DNA from: Serinicoccus sediminis
Lineage (GTDB): Bacteria > Actinomycetota > Actinomycetes > Actinomycetales > Dermatophilaceae
Assembly: GCF_004153545.1 (NCBI RefSeq)
Contig: NZ_SDVA01000017.1
Location: 1-61,394, forward strand
Direction: 5' to 3'
DNA length: 61,394 nucleotides
In this document: piece by piece, positions 8,601 through 17,112 of the stretch
Layout of the letters: each line of letters starts with the position of its first letter
How positions within the stretch are numbered: position 1 is the first letter of the stretch
Notes under the pieces: model-generated
The model's database searches: none
Told to the model about the DNA's origin: nothing
Seen by the model: only the letters and a program-made list of their open reading frames with translations
Made by a program: the position numbers and the translations under genes

Positions 8601-9844
8601 CGGCTGGGCTCGGCCTCGGTCTCGGACAGGGCCAACGACCCCACCGTCCGTGGGTGCGCCGCCAGCTCGCCGGCGGCGGCGCGCGCCGTCCGGCCCGCCC
8701 GGGCGGCCACCCGCGCCGGGCCTCGGGCATGACGCAGGGAAGAGCGCCGGCCGAGCCGCACCGTGGAGCCGTAGACCCGCTCGAAGTGGTCGACCATGGT
8801 GTCCACCGAGAGGTGCCGCACGGCGTGGGCGCGGGCGAGCGGGCGGGACAGCTGCAGGACCTCGGGCAGCAGCTCGCTCCCGCGGCGCACGACCTCGGAG
8901 TCCGTCAGCTGCCGGCCGGCCCGGTCGTGGACCGGCACGAGGCGTCCGCCCTGCTCGCCGACCACCTCGCCGAGCCCGCCGCGGTCCAGGGCCAGGACGG
9001 GGGTCCCGCAGGCCAGCGCCTCGGCGGCCACGAGACCGAAGGGTTCGTCCCAGTCGGGGGTGACGAGGGCGGCGGCGCTGCGGCCGACCAGCGCGGCGAG
9101 CTCGCTCGTCCGCAGGTGCCCGGCATACGTGATGCCCTCGCGGAGCAGCGGCCACAGCACGTCCCGCGCGTAGGCCTCGTCGGACACCGGGCCCGCCAGC
9201 ACGAGCGGCATACCGGCGCGACGGGCGATCGCGACCGCCAGGTGCGGTGCCTTCTCCGGGGTGATCCGCCCGGACCAGACGAGCGCCGGGCCTCCCGGGC
9301 CGGGGCGCCACTCGCGGGTGTCGATGCCGTTGGGCACGACCTGCGCCCGGACGAGGTCGGCCCAGGCGCGCGCCGTGTGGCGGCTGACGGCCGTGACCAC
9401 CGGCTGCCGGCCGGGGATGCCCTGAGCGGCGCGCAGCGACGACTCCAGCCACGGCGTCGGCGGGGTGTGCAGAGACAGCACGGTGGGGGCGGGCAGCAGC
9501 GGCGCCATCGCGACCGGCAGGTAGTGCAGGGCGTGCGTGTGCACGATGTCGACGTCCGTGCGCTGGGCGAGCTGCATCATGAGGTCGAGGTGGGCGTGGT
9601 GCTGCTGCATCCACCCGGCCTCGGGCATGGACACGTCCGCCTGGGCCGCCGCGCTCAGCTCGAGCGTCTGCGGCCAGAGGTACTCGACCCCCGGGACCTC
9701 CTCGGTGCCGCGGGCGGCGAACACGCTGACCCGGTGGCCCCGCGCGGCCAGGCCGCGGATGAGGTGGGCGGTGAGCGACTCCAGGCCTCCGGCGAACGGC
9801 TCCGCCAGTGGATGACGGGCGTGAGCGACGATCACGACGTGCAT
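8597..9844 (-). CDS. GT4 glycosyltransferase, first gene of glycan operon (415 aa)
   Basis: This is a complete GT4 enzyme. FAGGLESLTAHLIRGLAARG is the N-terminal Gly-rich loop, DIVHTHALHYLPVA follows, LVWSGRITPEKAPHLAVAIA opens the donor domain, and PDWDEPFGLVAAEALACGTP is the E-x7-E donor-binding motif (EPFGLVAAE). I start at ATG 9844 (MHVVIVAHARHPL) because GGAGGG lies 8 bases upstream; the frame to 9889 has no ribosome site. The ~30 C-terminal residues are Ala/Arg-rich and not conserved-looking. It heads the coupled run of six genes, so its promoter must lie in 9845-10128, shared with the divergent FAD oxidoreductase. Confidence 0.85.
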   Translation of the reverse strand: MHVVIVAHARHPLAEPFAGGLESLTAHLIRGLAARGHRVSVFAARGTEEVPGVEYLWPQTLELSAAAQADVSMPEAGWMQQHHAHLDLMMQLAQRTDVDIVHTHALHYLPVAMAPLLPAPTVLSLHTPPTPWLESSLRAAQGIPGRQPVVTAVSRHTARAWADLVRAQVVPNGIDTREWRPGPGGPALVWSGRITPEKAPHLAVAIARRAGMPLVLAGPVSDEAYARDVLWPLLREGITYAGHLRTSELAALVGRSAAALVTPDWDEPFGLVAAEALACGTPVLALDRGGLGEVVGEQGGRLVPVHDRAGRQLTDSEVVRRGSELLPEVLQLSRPLARAHAVRHLSVDTMVDHFERVYGSTVRLGRRSSLRHARGPARVAARAGRTARAAAGELAAHPRTVGSLALSETEAEPSR

Positions 9845-10116
9845 AGCGGAACCCTCCAGTTCTTCGTGTGGGCGACGTGACGTGGGCATGCGCCTGCGCC
9901 GGCATGCTCGACCATCGAACGTCTGTTGGGGACTCTAGGGGGTGCCGGACCGGACCGCCCCCTGGAGCGGCAGCACCCGTCACCGCCGGTCGGCCGACGG
10001 GGAGCGGCACCCGTGCGGCCCTCGCGGCCGCGCCGCAGGTGGGGACGACGCAGCGGCGTCCCCACCCGGTCCGTCCTCTCGTCGCGCCACGACATGACGA
10101 GCCGGGTCCACGGTCC

Positions 10117-10122
10117 TACCCT
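10117..10122 (+). promoter_or_regulatory. -10 box TACCCT at the FAD oxidoreductase start
   Basis: TACCCT ends 6 bases before ATG 10129, giving a predicted leaderless transcript. Apart from this box I see no clear element in the 284-bp divergent gap 9845-10128. Confidence 0.45.
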
Positions 10123-10128
10123 GGGCCC

Positions 10129-11391
10129 ATGTCCTCATCTGCCGAAGTCGTCGTCGTCGGAGCCGGACTCGCCGGGCTGACGTGTGCCCGTGCCCTCCAG
10201 TCCGAGGGGGTGGGGGTGCGGGTGCTCGAGGCGGGTGACGCCGTCGGGGGGCGTATCCGCACCGACGAGGTCGACGGGTTCCTGCTCGACCGCGGTTTCC
10301 AGCTGCTCAACCCGGCCTACCCGGCGCTGCGGCCCCACGTCGACCTGGACGCCCTGGGGCTGCAGTCCTTCCGCGCCGGGCTCGCGATCCGCAGCGAACG
10401 CTCCGAGCCGCTGCTCGTCATGGCCGACCCGCGCCGCGAGCCCCAGTGGATCGGGCAGACCATGCGCTCGGGCAAGCTGCACCCCGCCGCGCTGGGTGCC
10501 CTGGCCCGCTGGGCCGCGCCCGCCCTCGGCGTCGACTGGGTCCTCCGCAACGACCGGGAGGACGTCTCCCGCGGCGAGTCCATGGACCGCGCGGGTCTGC
10601 ACGGGCCGCTGCGCAAGGTGGTCGACACCTTCCTCTCCGGCGTCGTCCTGGAGGACGACGGCAGCACCTCGACCGCCTTCGTCCACATGCTCACGCGCAT
10701 GTTCGCCCGGGGTAAGCCGGGGTTGCCCGAGCGGGGGATGCAGGCGCTGCCCGAGCAGCTGGCGGCCGGGCTGGACACGCCGGTCGAGCTGGGCACCGAG
10801 GTGGTCTCGGTCGGCCCGGGCCGGGTGGAGACGGCCGGGGGCGAGCAGATCACCGCCGACCTCGTCGTCGTGGCCACCGGGGCGGAGGCCGCGGCGGCCC
10901 TGACGAACCGCCCGACGTCGCCGGGCAAGGGGATCACCACGCACTGGTATGCCGTGGACGAGGCACCCACCGACCTGGCGCTGCTGGTCATCGACCAGCG
11001 GACCGCGCCGGGCCCGGTCATCAACACGGCGGTGCTGAGCAACGCCGCCCCGTCCTACGCCCCGCCCGGGCGGCACCTGGTGGAGGCCAGCAGCCTGCTC
11101 CGCCCCGGCCAGGAACCGGTCACCGACGCGGAGGTCGCCGCCCAGCTCGCCGGCATCTACGGCGTGCCGACCGACGGCTGGCAGCTGCTGCGCCGCGACG
11201 ACATCCCCTACGCCCTGCCCGCCCAGCCGGCCCCCCTGCTCGTGCGCGAGGCGCTCGAGGTCGAGCCCGGGCTCATCATGGCCGGCGACCACCTGGACAC
11301 CGGCTCGATCCAGGGCGCCATGGTGTCGGGTCAGCGGGCTGCCGAGGGCTACCTCCACCGGCGCACCGGGGGCATGGCCCGCCAGGGCTGA
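10129..11391 (+). CDS. FAD-dependent amine oxidase / phytoene desaturase-like oxidoreductase (420 aa)
   Basis: VVVVGAGLAGLTCARALQSE is the Rossmann dinucleotide-binding motif (GxGxxG), followed by VGGRIRTDEVDGFLLDRGFQ, the GGR loop of the monoamine oxidase/phytoene desaturase superfamily. The C-terminal FAD contact is PGLIMAGDHLDTGSIQGAMVSG. At 420 aa it is shorter than CrtI (about 500 aa) and lacks CrtI's C-terminal SGTVPG signature, so I call only the superfamily. It stands alone, divergent from the glycan operon and 35 kb from the carotenoid genes. The substrate is unknown. ATG 10129 is chosen by the -10 box and the start of homology. Confidence 0.8.
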   Translation: MSSSAEVVVVGAGLAGLTCARALQSEGVGVRVLEAGDAVGGRIRTDEVDGFLLDRGFQLLNPAYPALRPHVDLDALGLQSFRAGLAIRSERSEPLLVMADPRREPQWIGQTMRSGKLHPAALGALARWAAPALGVDWVLRNDREDVSRGESMDRAGLHGPLRKVVDTFLSGVVLEDDGSTSTAFVHMLTRMFARGKPGLPERGMQALPEQLAAGLDTPVELGTEVVSVGPGRVETAGGEQITADLVVVATGAEAAAALTNRPTSPGKGITTHWYAVDEAPTDLALLVIDQRTAPGPVINTAVLSNAAPSYAPPGRHLVEASSLLRPGQEPVTDAEVAAQLAGIYGVPTDGWQLLRRDDIPYALPAQPAPLLVREALEVEPGLIMAGDHLDTGSIQGAMVSGQRAAEGYLHRRTGGMARQG

Positions 11392-11414
11392 GGCCGCCGG
11401 ACCGGGAGCCCCGA

Positions 11415-11435
11415 AGGCGCCTGCCACAGGCGCCT
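11415..11435 (+). terminator. Hairpin terminator after the FAD oxidoreductase
   Basis: AGGCGCCTG-CCA-CAGGCGCCT forms a perfect 9-bp stem with a 3-base loop, 24 bp after the stop at 11391. There is no T tract, as is common in actinobacterial terminators. Confidence 0.6.
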
Positions 11436-11765
11436 CCTGCGTCACCGTGGCCCCGCCGTACGGGGACATGCACACATGCACGGGATATCTCCCTGGCGTA
11501 CGACAACATCGCCGCACCGTGGTGTCGGCGAGGCCGATGTGACTGGTGGTGTTCTCCGGGGAACGGCTGCGGACGGCGGCACCCTCGGCGGCGGACCGCA
11601 CGGTGACGCCCGCGTCCCCGGGGACGGACCTCCTCGGGGAGGTGAGCTCGTCGCGACAGCGGAACCGTGACGTCACGGCGCGCCTTCCTGGCCGCCTCGA
11701 GCTGTCACCGGTCGCTGATGGTTCTCGCGTGCCGTCCACCGGAGTGGCCTCGCGGCCCGGCACCC
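11436..11765. other. Intergenic stretch, no supported gene
   Basis: Several short open frames cross here, but none has a ribosome site together with a recognisable product. One frame starting near 11667 reads MTSRRAFLAASS, like a Tat signal remnant, but then loses character and runs through the terminator at 11766. It could be gene debris. Confidence 0.3.
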
Positions 11766-11805
11766 GTGGTGGCTGCGGGTCGTCAGAGAGACCCGCAGCC
11801 ACCAC
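11766..11805. terminator. Strong 16-bp-stem terminator
   Basis: GTGGTGGCTGCGGGTC (11766-11781) pairs perfectly with GACCCGCAGCCACCAC (11790-11805) around an 8-base loop. It lies 80 bp beyond the GH3 stop on the minus strand and can act in both directions, separating the glycan-use locus from the oxidoreductase. Confidence 0.75.
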
Positions 11806-11885
11806 GCCCCTCCGTCCGGGTGGTGCGGCAGGCCGACGGGACAGGTGGTGCAGCCTGACCGTCGGTCCTCAGGTGTCCAGGGGCC

Positions 11886-13724
11886 TCAGACCCGCGCGCC
11901 GAGAGGTATGCCGTGACCGCAGGGCAGCAGCGGGTCGCCCAGCCCGGGCTGGTCGGGGTGGTGGGTGCGCACCTGCTCCATCGAGCGCGGCAGGTCGAAC
12001 GGGAGCCGCCCGCGGGCCTCGCCCTGCAGGGCGCGGACCAGCGCGGGGCCGCCGGTGCCGTAGCTGCCGACCACCGCGTCGACCGCCTCCAGGACCGGGC
12101 CGAGGACGGCCGGGCGGTCCAGGGTGACGTCGACGACCACCGGGCAGTGCTCCCGGAGGCGGGCCAGCCGCACCGGCAGACCCGGCGGGAAGTCCAGCGA
12201 CCCCTGGTGGAACCACGCCTCGAGGAAGAGGTCGGAGCGGGGCTCGTGCGGGGCGGCCAGCCTGATCACCGCCAGGTCGGCGTCCTCGGGCCGTTCCACC
12301 ACCCGCCCGAGCGCGGCGGCGTCCTGCGCCGAGATGCCCTCGACGTAGACGGCCCGGTCGGACCCGCTCAGCGGCAGCAGCCCGCCCTCGTCGGCGAGCA
12401 CGGTCACCGAGGCGGCCTGGGCGGCCAGCCCGGCCTCGACCACGGCCGGGGTGCCCACCCGCTCGTCGGCGAGATCCTCGTCGACGAACGGGTCGTCGAA
12501 CAGGCCGAGCTGCATCTTGACCAGCAGCAGCCGGCGGGCGGAGACGTCGATGCGCGCCTCGCTCACCCGGCCGTCAGCCACGAGCCCCGCCAGCACCTCG
12601 ACGCACTCCTCGCCGCCGAACTGGTCGCAGCCGGCCTCGAGCAGCAGCTCCATCCGCCCGGCGGCGTCGAGGTGCTCGACGCCCCAGGCCCGGGCGGGCA
12701 GCACCTGGTCGCCGACGTGGTTGTCGTTGACCAGCTCCCAGTCGGTCAGCACGACGCCGTCGTAGCCGAGCTCGTCGCGCAGCAGGCCGGTGACGATGCG
12801 CTTGTTGAAGCCGAAGCCCACCTCCGGCACGGCCTCGCCGTCCAGCTCGAGCCCGATGGGCATGCCGTAGTACGGCATCATCGCGGCCACGCCGGCCTCG
12901 ACGGCCGGGAGGAACGGCGCCAGGTGGTCGGCGAAGTGCCCACCGCCGTAGACCTGCTCGCGGCCGTAGGGGAAGTGCGCGTCCTCGCCGTCCGCCTGCG
13001 GTCCGCCGCCCGGGAAGTGCTTGGCCGTGCAGGCGACGCTGCCCGGTCCGAGCTCGCCGCGCTGCAGGCCCTGGAGGAAGGCCAGGCCCAGCTCGGTCAC
13101 CACCTGCGGGTCCTGCCCGAAGGTGTGCAGCTGCCGCGCCCACCGGGGCTCGGTCGCGAGGTCAAGGGTCGGGTGCAGGGCGGCCCGGATGCCGACGGCG
13201 ACGTACTCGGAGCGGACCGCCTCGGCATACTCCCGGCACACCTGCTCGTCGCGCAGCGCGGCGATGCCGAGCGGCTCGGGCCACTGCGAGAACGAACCGG
13301 CCGAGAAGCTGGCGCCGGCGTTCTCGCTGAACCCGTGCCGGGGGTCGGTCGAGATGGTGACGGGTATGCCGTGCGGCGTCTCCTGCGCCAGCCGCTGGAC
13401 CGCGTTGTGCCACCGGGCCGCCTCGCCGGCCCGGCCGAGCTGGTGGACGTTGAAGTGGTTGACGCCCTTGTCGACGACGACGTGGCGGGTGCCGGTCTTG
13501 CTGATCGCACCCGGTCCGTCCAGCACGCTGCCGCCCGGCCCGGTCTCGATGACCGTGTGGAACAGCAGCCCGATCTTCTCGTCGAGGCTCAGCCGGCCCA
13601 GCAGGTCGTCGACCCGCTCGCCGTCCGGCAGCCGGGGGTCCTCGAAGGGGTCCATGACGCCGTTGTGGTTGAGGTCGCGCCAGCGCACGCCGTCCGGCCC
13701 GGTGCGGAAGCCTGGGTCGCTCAT
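11886..13724 (-). CDS. Glycoside hydrolase family 3 (612 aa)
   Basis: GH3 motifs appear in order: SLDEKIGLLFHT near residue 45, GIPVTISTDPRHG, KHFPGGGPQADGEDAH (the KHFPG and following His/Asp acid-base region) and YDGVVLTDWELVND, where Asp of TDW is the expected nucleophile (near residue 326). The C-terminal half is the alpha/beta sandwich, with LLLVKMQLGLFDDPF marking the domain junction. No signal peptide is present, so it probably cleaves imported oligosaccharides from the non-reducing end. The ATG at 13724 overlaps the upstream stop by ATGA, making it the last gene of the importer operon. Exact linkage is unknown; beta-glucoside or beta-xyloside cleavage is typical of the family. Confidence 0.85.
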   Translation of the reverse strand: MSDPGFRTGPDGVRWRDLNHNGVMDPFEDPRLPDGERVDDLLGRLSLDEKIGLLFHTVIETGPGGSVLDGPGAISKTGTRHVVVDKGVNHFNVHQLGRAGEAARWHNAVQRLAQETPHGIPVTISTDPRHGFSENAGASFSAGSFSQWPEPLGIAALRDEQVCREYAEAVRSEYVAVGIRAALHPTLDLATEPRWARQLHTFGQDPQVVTELGLAFLQGLQRGELGPGSVACTAKHFPGGGPQADGEDAHFPYGREQVYGGGHFADHLAPFLPAVEAGVAAMMPYYGMPIGLELDGEAVPEVGFGFNKRIVTGLLRDELGYDGVVLTDWELVNDNHVGDQVLPARAWGVEHLDAAGRMELLLEAGCDQFGGEECVEVLAGLVADGRVSEARIDVSARRLLLVKMQLGLFDDPFVDEDLADERVGTPAVVEAGLAAQAASVTVLADEGGLLPLSGSDRAVYVEGISAQDAAALGRVVERPEDADLAVIRLAAPHEPRSDLFLEAWFHQGSLDFPPGLPVRLARLREHCPVVVDVTLDRPAVLGPVLEAVDAVVGSYGTGGPALVRALQGEARGRLPFDLPRSMEQVRTHHPDQPGLGDPLLPCGHGIPLGARV

Positions 13725-15277
13725 GCGCTCGCCCCGAACTCCTCCATGGCGAGCACCGGGCGCAGCGTGCTCTCCGCGCCGCCGGTCGTGAAGTACCGCT
13801 GCAGCAGCCCGCCGCCGAGGACGTTCCCGAGCGCCCCGAGGATCATCGCCTGGTCCAGCGAGAGGTAGCGGGTGGCGACCTGGCCCGAGCTGGTGTTGAC
13901 GGCGTCGTAGAAGCCGCCCGGCCCGTAGGAGGCGAAGTCGGCCTCGATCGCGACGAGGTTGTCGTAGGACGCGGCGGGGGCGTGCATCATCGCCAGGAAG
14001 GCCGCGTGCGGGGTGACCACGCCCTGGCCGTAGTCCGGCTCGGGCTGCCCGTGCACCCGGTCGGTGCGCTCCACGTCGGAGAAGTAGCCCTCCGGGTTGA
14101 GCCCGAGGGCGTCCACGCCCCACTCCGCGTAGCCACCGGCCGGGTGGCTCGCGGGCGAGAAGCCCCAGTAGCCGTACTCGGCCAGCCCGTGCGCGGCCTG
14201 CACGGCGACGTGGTTGGGGTGGTTGCGGCCCCAGGAGTCCGGCGCCCAGGTCTCCTCGGGCACGAAGACGTTGGGCATGAGCTCCTCGAACATCGAGCCG
14301 CCCCAGCCGGGCACGGTGCGGTGGCCGAGGTAGTCGTGCGCGCCCTCGAAGACGTCGACGCCCAGGTAGGTCCGCCACTGCCCGACCGGCGGCATCTCCG
14401 GCCAGGTCCACTCCGGCGGGAAGGTCCGCCACGCCTGGAAGTAGGCCTCCGGCGGCACCTGCCCCTTCATGATGCCCAGGTAGGTCGTGATCCGGGTCTC
14501 GGAGACGATGGTGTCGTAGTGGTGGTCGGCGGTGTACCAGACCGGCGTGCCCGCGTCGATGAGGTCGCGGGCCTCGGTGCGCGGCGGGGCGGTGAGCCGG
14601 GTCGGCTCCTCGAGGTAGAACCCGCCGTAGTTGAGGTAGGGCTTGCTGAAGGTCGGGTCGGCGAAGACGTCGAAGCGCATCCGGTCGAAGAGCTGGCCGG
14701 CGAGCCGGGCGTTGGCCCGGTCCGCGTTGCGCACGACGAGCAGGGCGGCGCCCAGCCAGGAGGCGTCGATGCTGGAGACGAACGGGACCACGGGGTCGCC
14801 GCTCTCGGGCCAGGAGTAGATGACCGAGCCGTCCCGCGGGTCGTACCAGTTGAAGTACATCCCGCTGGGCTCGTGGTGCTCCATCCCCTGCAGCGTGCGC
14901 AGGGTGCGCCGGATCCGCCGGGTGGCCTCGCCCGGGGTGATGAGGCCCAGGTCGCGGGCGACGACCGCCGACCAGAGGTAGCCGCCGATGTTGGTCGGCG
15001 AGGTGTAGACGCCCGGGGTGGCCAGGTCGCCGGTGATGTTGTCGGAGACCAGCCCGGTGTCCTCCGGGGTCATCGCCACCATCGAGGCCCAGGTGTCCTG
15101 CGTCCACCGCATCAGGGTGGCGGCGTCGGTGCCCTCCGGCGCGGGCCCGGGGCGGCGCGGGCCGCGCGGCGCGGCCAGGGCGGCCGACGGCAGACCGAGG
15201 GCGACACCCCCGGCCAGTCCGCCGGCGAGCATCGTGCGCCGGGAGAGGGGGGTATGACGTGCGTCGAGCGGGTGCAT
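13721..15277 (-). CDS. Tat-exported glycoamylase-like (PF10091-type) hydrolase (518 aa)
   Basis: Residues 12-40 form a twin-arginine signal (LSRRTMLAGGLAGGVALG then AALAAP). The mature protein has the (alpha/alpha) barrel character of the glycoamylase-like/DUF3131 family: GGYLWSAVVARDLGLIT, SIDASWLGAALLVVRNA, NHVAVQAAHGLAEYGYWGFS and YFSDVERTD. Known relatives include GH144-type enzymes on beta-1,2-glucan, so an exo- or endo-glucanase role is plausible, feeding oligosaccharides to the adjacent importer and GH3 enzyme. The ATG at 15277 has GAAGGAG 6-9 bases upstream. The ATGA overlap with GH3 supports coupled expression. Substrate assignment is inference. Confidence 0.75.
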   Translation of the reverse strand: MHPLDARHTPLSRRTMLAGGLAGGVALGLPSAALAAPRGPRRPGPAPEGTDAATLMRWTQDTWASMVAMTPEDTGLVSDNITGDLATPGVYTSPTNIGGYLWSAVVARDLGLITPGEATRRIRRTLRTLQGMEHHEPSGMYFNWYDPRDGSVIYSWPESGDPVVPFVSSIDASWLGAALLVVRNADRANARLAGQLFDRMRFDVFADPTFSKPYLNYGGFYLEEPTRLTAPPRTEARDLIDAGTPVWYTADHHYDTIVSETRITTYLGIMKGQVPPEAYFQAWRTFPPEWTWPEMPPVGQWRTYLGVDVFEGAHDYLGHRTVPGWGGSMFEELMPNVFVPEETWAPDSWGRNHPNHVAVQAAHGLAEYGYWGFSPASHPAGGYAEWGVDALGLNPEGYFSDVERTDRVHGQPEPDYGQGVVTPHAAFLAMMHAPAASYDNLVAIEADFASYGPGGFYDAVNTSSGQVATRYLSLDQAMILGALGNVLGGGLLQRYFTTGGAESTLRPVLAMEEFGASA

Positions 15278-15324
15278 CGGTGCTCCTTCGTCGGTGATGG
15301 AGGGGATGGAGAGGTGCGCGGGAC

Positions 15325-16146
15325 TCACTTGATCCCGGTCGTGGCGATCCCTTGGATGAACCGCCGCTGGAAGATGAGGAACACGACCAGCACCGGCAGG
15401 ACGACGATCGTCGCGCCGGCCATGAGCAGGCCGTACTGCTGCTCGTTCTGGCCGGTGGAGTAGAGCGCGAGCGCCACCGGCAGCGTGTAGGTGTCGTTGC
15501 TCTGGGCCACCACGAGGGGCCACAGGAAGTTGTTCCAGCTGCCCAGGAACGTGAGGATCCCGAGCGTCGCCAGGGCCGGGGTGAGCAGCGGCAGGATCAC
15601 CTGGAAGAAGATCCGGAACTCCCCGGCACCGTCGATCCGGGCCGCCTCGACGAGGTCGCGCGGCAGCCCGAGGACGAACTGGCGCATGAGGAAGACCCCG
15701 AACGGCGCCACGAGGAAGGGCAGGAACAGCCCGGGCAGGGTGTCGACCAGGCCCAGGTTGGCGACGAGGACGAACAGCGGCACGAAGGTCACGACCCCGG
15801 GGATCATCAGGGTGCCCAGGATGAGCGCGAAGATGAGCCGGCGTCCGCGGAAGCGCAGCATGGCCAGGGCGTAGCCCACCATGGAGCAGAAGAGCAGGTT
15901 GCCCGCGGTGACCACGACCGCGACGATCGTGGAGTTGCTGAAGTAGGTCCCGAAGGACAGCCGGCTGAAGAGCTGGCCGAAGTTGTCCAGCGTCGGGTTC
16001 TGCGGCCACCACGTCGGGGGGATCTGCCGCAGCTCGGCGTTGGTCTTGAACGACCCGAGCACCATCCAGGCGAAGGGGGTGATGACCAGGACGAGGGCCA
16101 CCGTCAGCAGCACGTAGAGCCACCAGCGCGAACGCGTGCCGATCAT
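15325..16146 (-). CDS. Sugar ABC transporter permease, MalG type (273 aa)
   Basis: Six hydrophobic segments begin with WLYVLLTVALVLVITPFAWMV. The cytoplasmic EAA loop DLVEAARIDGAGEFRIFFQV (about residues 165-185) contacts the ATPase. The length and C-terminal RRFIQGIATTGIK ending are typical of CUT1-family MalG-type permeases. It is encoded 3 bp after the MalF-type partner and 47 bp before the secreted hydrolase. No ATPase gene lies in the operon, so a shared MsiK-like ATPase encoded elsewhere is likely, as is common for actinobacterial CUT1 importers. Confidence 0.9.
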   Translation of the reverse strand: MIGTRSRWWLYVLLTVALVLVITPFAWMVLGSFKTNAELRQIPPTWWPQNPTLDNFGQLFSRLSFGTYFSNSTIVAVVVTAGNLLFCSMVGYALAMLRFRGRRLIFALILGTLMIPGVVTFVPLFVLVANLGLVDTLPGLFLPFLVAPFGVFLMRQFVLGLPRDLVEAARIDGAGEFRIFFQVILPLLTPALATLGILTFLGSWNNFLWPLVVAQSNDTYTLPVALALYSTGQNEQQYGLLMAGATIVVLPVLVVFLIFQRRFIQGIATTGIK

Positions 16147-16149
16147 GGC

Positions 16150-17109
16150 TCAGTCCTCCTTCTCGGACAGGAAGCGGAACTGCAGCGCGGTGACGATCGC
16201 GATGACGAGGAAGATGAGGTAGCTGAGCGCCGCGGCATACCCGTAGTTGCCGAAGCTGAACTGCTGGTAGGTGTACATCGACGCCGAGATCGTGCTGTTG
16301 AGCGGCCCGCCCTGCGTCATGACGAACGGCTCCTCGAAGAACTGCAGGTAGCCGATCGCCGTGGTGACCGAGACGAAGAGGATCGTCGGCCGCAGCACCG
16401 GCACGGTGACGTTGCGGAACCGCTGCCAGGCGTTGGCGCCGTCGATCGCGGCCGCCTCGTGCAGCTGCTGCGGGACCGACTGCAGGCCGGCCAGGAAGAT
16501 GATCATCGCGGTGCCGAAGTTGCGCCAGGTCGCCATCGCGATGAGCGAGGGCATGGCCCAGGTGGTGGACCCCAGCCAGTTCGGCCCGTCGATGCCGACC
16601 CACCCCAGGACGGTGTTGACCAGGCCGCTGTCGGGGTGGAGCAGGAAGCGCCACACGACCGCCACCGCCACGATGGAGGTGATGACCGGGGTGTAGAAGC
16701 CGAGGCGGTAGACCGCCCGGAAGCGGGTGATCCCCGTGTTGAGCGCGATGGCGGCGGCCAGCGCGATGGTCATCGTCAGCGGCACCCCGACGAGCACGAA
16801 GTAGGCCGTGTTGAGGGCGGCCTGGCGGAAGACGGGGTCGCCGAACGCCTTGGCGTACTGCTCGAAGGCGACGAAGTTGACCTGGAAGGGGGAGCGCAGG
16901 TCCCGGTTGGTGATGTCGGTCACCGAGAAGAAGACCGACTGGATCACCGGCCAGGCGGTGAACACGCCGAAGAGCAGCAGGAAGGGCAGCGTGAGCAGCC
17001 AGCCGGCCCGCTCCTCGCGCGCCGCGCCGGGCGGCCGCGAGGAGCCGGCCTTCCTGGCCCCACGGGTGGTCTCGGGGGCGCTCCGTCGCGTCCCGGTGGT
17101 GGCGCTCAC
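16150..17109 (-). CDS. Sugar ABC transporter permease, MalF type (319 aa)
   Basis: A disordered basic N-terminus (about 35 residues) precedes six membrane segments starting at GWLLTLPFLLLFGVFTAWPV. The EAA motif QLHEAAAIDGANAWQRFRNV is near residue 220. FVMTQGGPLNSTISASMYTY is the usual periplasmic-side signature of MalF-type CUT1 permeases. It sits between the solute-binding lipoprotein and the MalG-type gene with only 3-bp gaps, so the three are surely co-transcribed. It forms the heterodimeric channel with the 273-aa partner. Confidence 0.9.
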   Translation of the reverse strand: MSATTGTRRSAPETTRGARKAGSSRPPGAAREERAGWLLTLPFLLLFGVFTAWPVIQSVFFSVTDITNRDLRSPFQVNFVAFEQYAKAFGDPVFRQAALNTAYFVLVGVPLTMTIALAAAIALNTGITRFRAVYRLGFYTPVITSIVAVAVVWRFLLHPDSGLVNTVLGWVGIDGPNWLGSTTWAMPSLIAMATWRNFGTAMIIFLAGLQSVPQQLHEAAAIDGANAWQRFRNVTVPVLRPTILFVSVTTAIGYLQFFEEPFVMTQGGPLNSTISASMYTYQQFSFGNYGYAAALSYLIFLVIAIVTALQFRFLSEKED

Positions 17110-17112
17110 GGC

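Noticed and set aside
9915-9930. LexA-box-like TCGAACGTCTGTTGGG between the glycan operon and the FAD enzyme
   Set aside because: Only one half-site is perfect; the second half lacks TCGA. No DNA-damage gene is adjacent.
11667-11858. Tat-like start MTSRRAFLAASS in an intergenic region
   Set aside because: Only the first dozen residues look like a signal; the frame then runs through the strong terminator at 11766-11805. It may be debris, but a gene cannot be supported.
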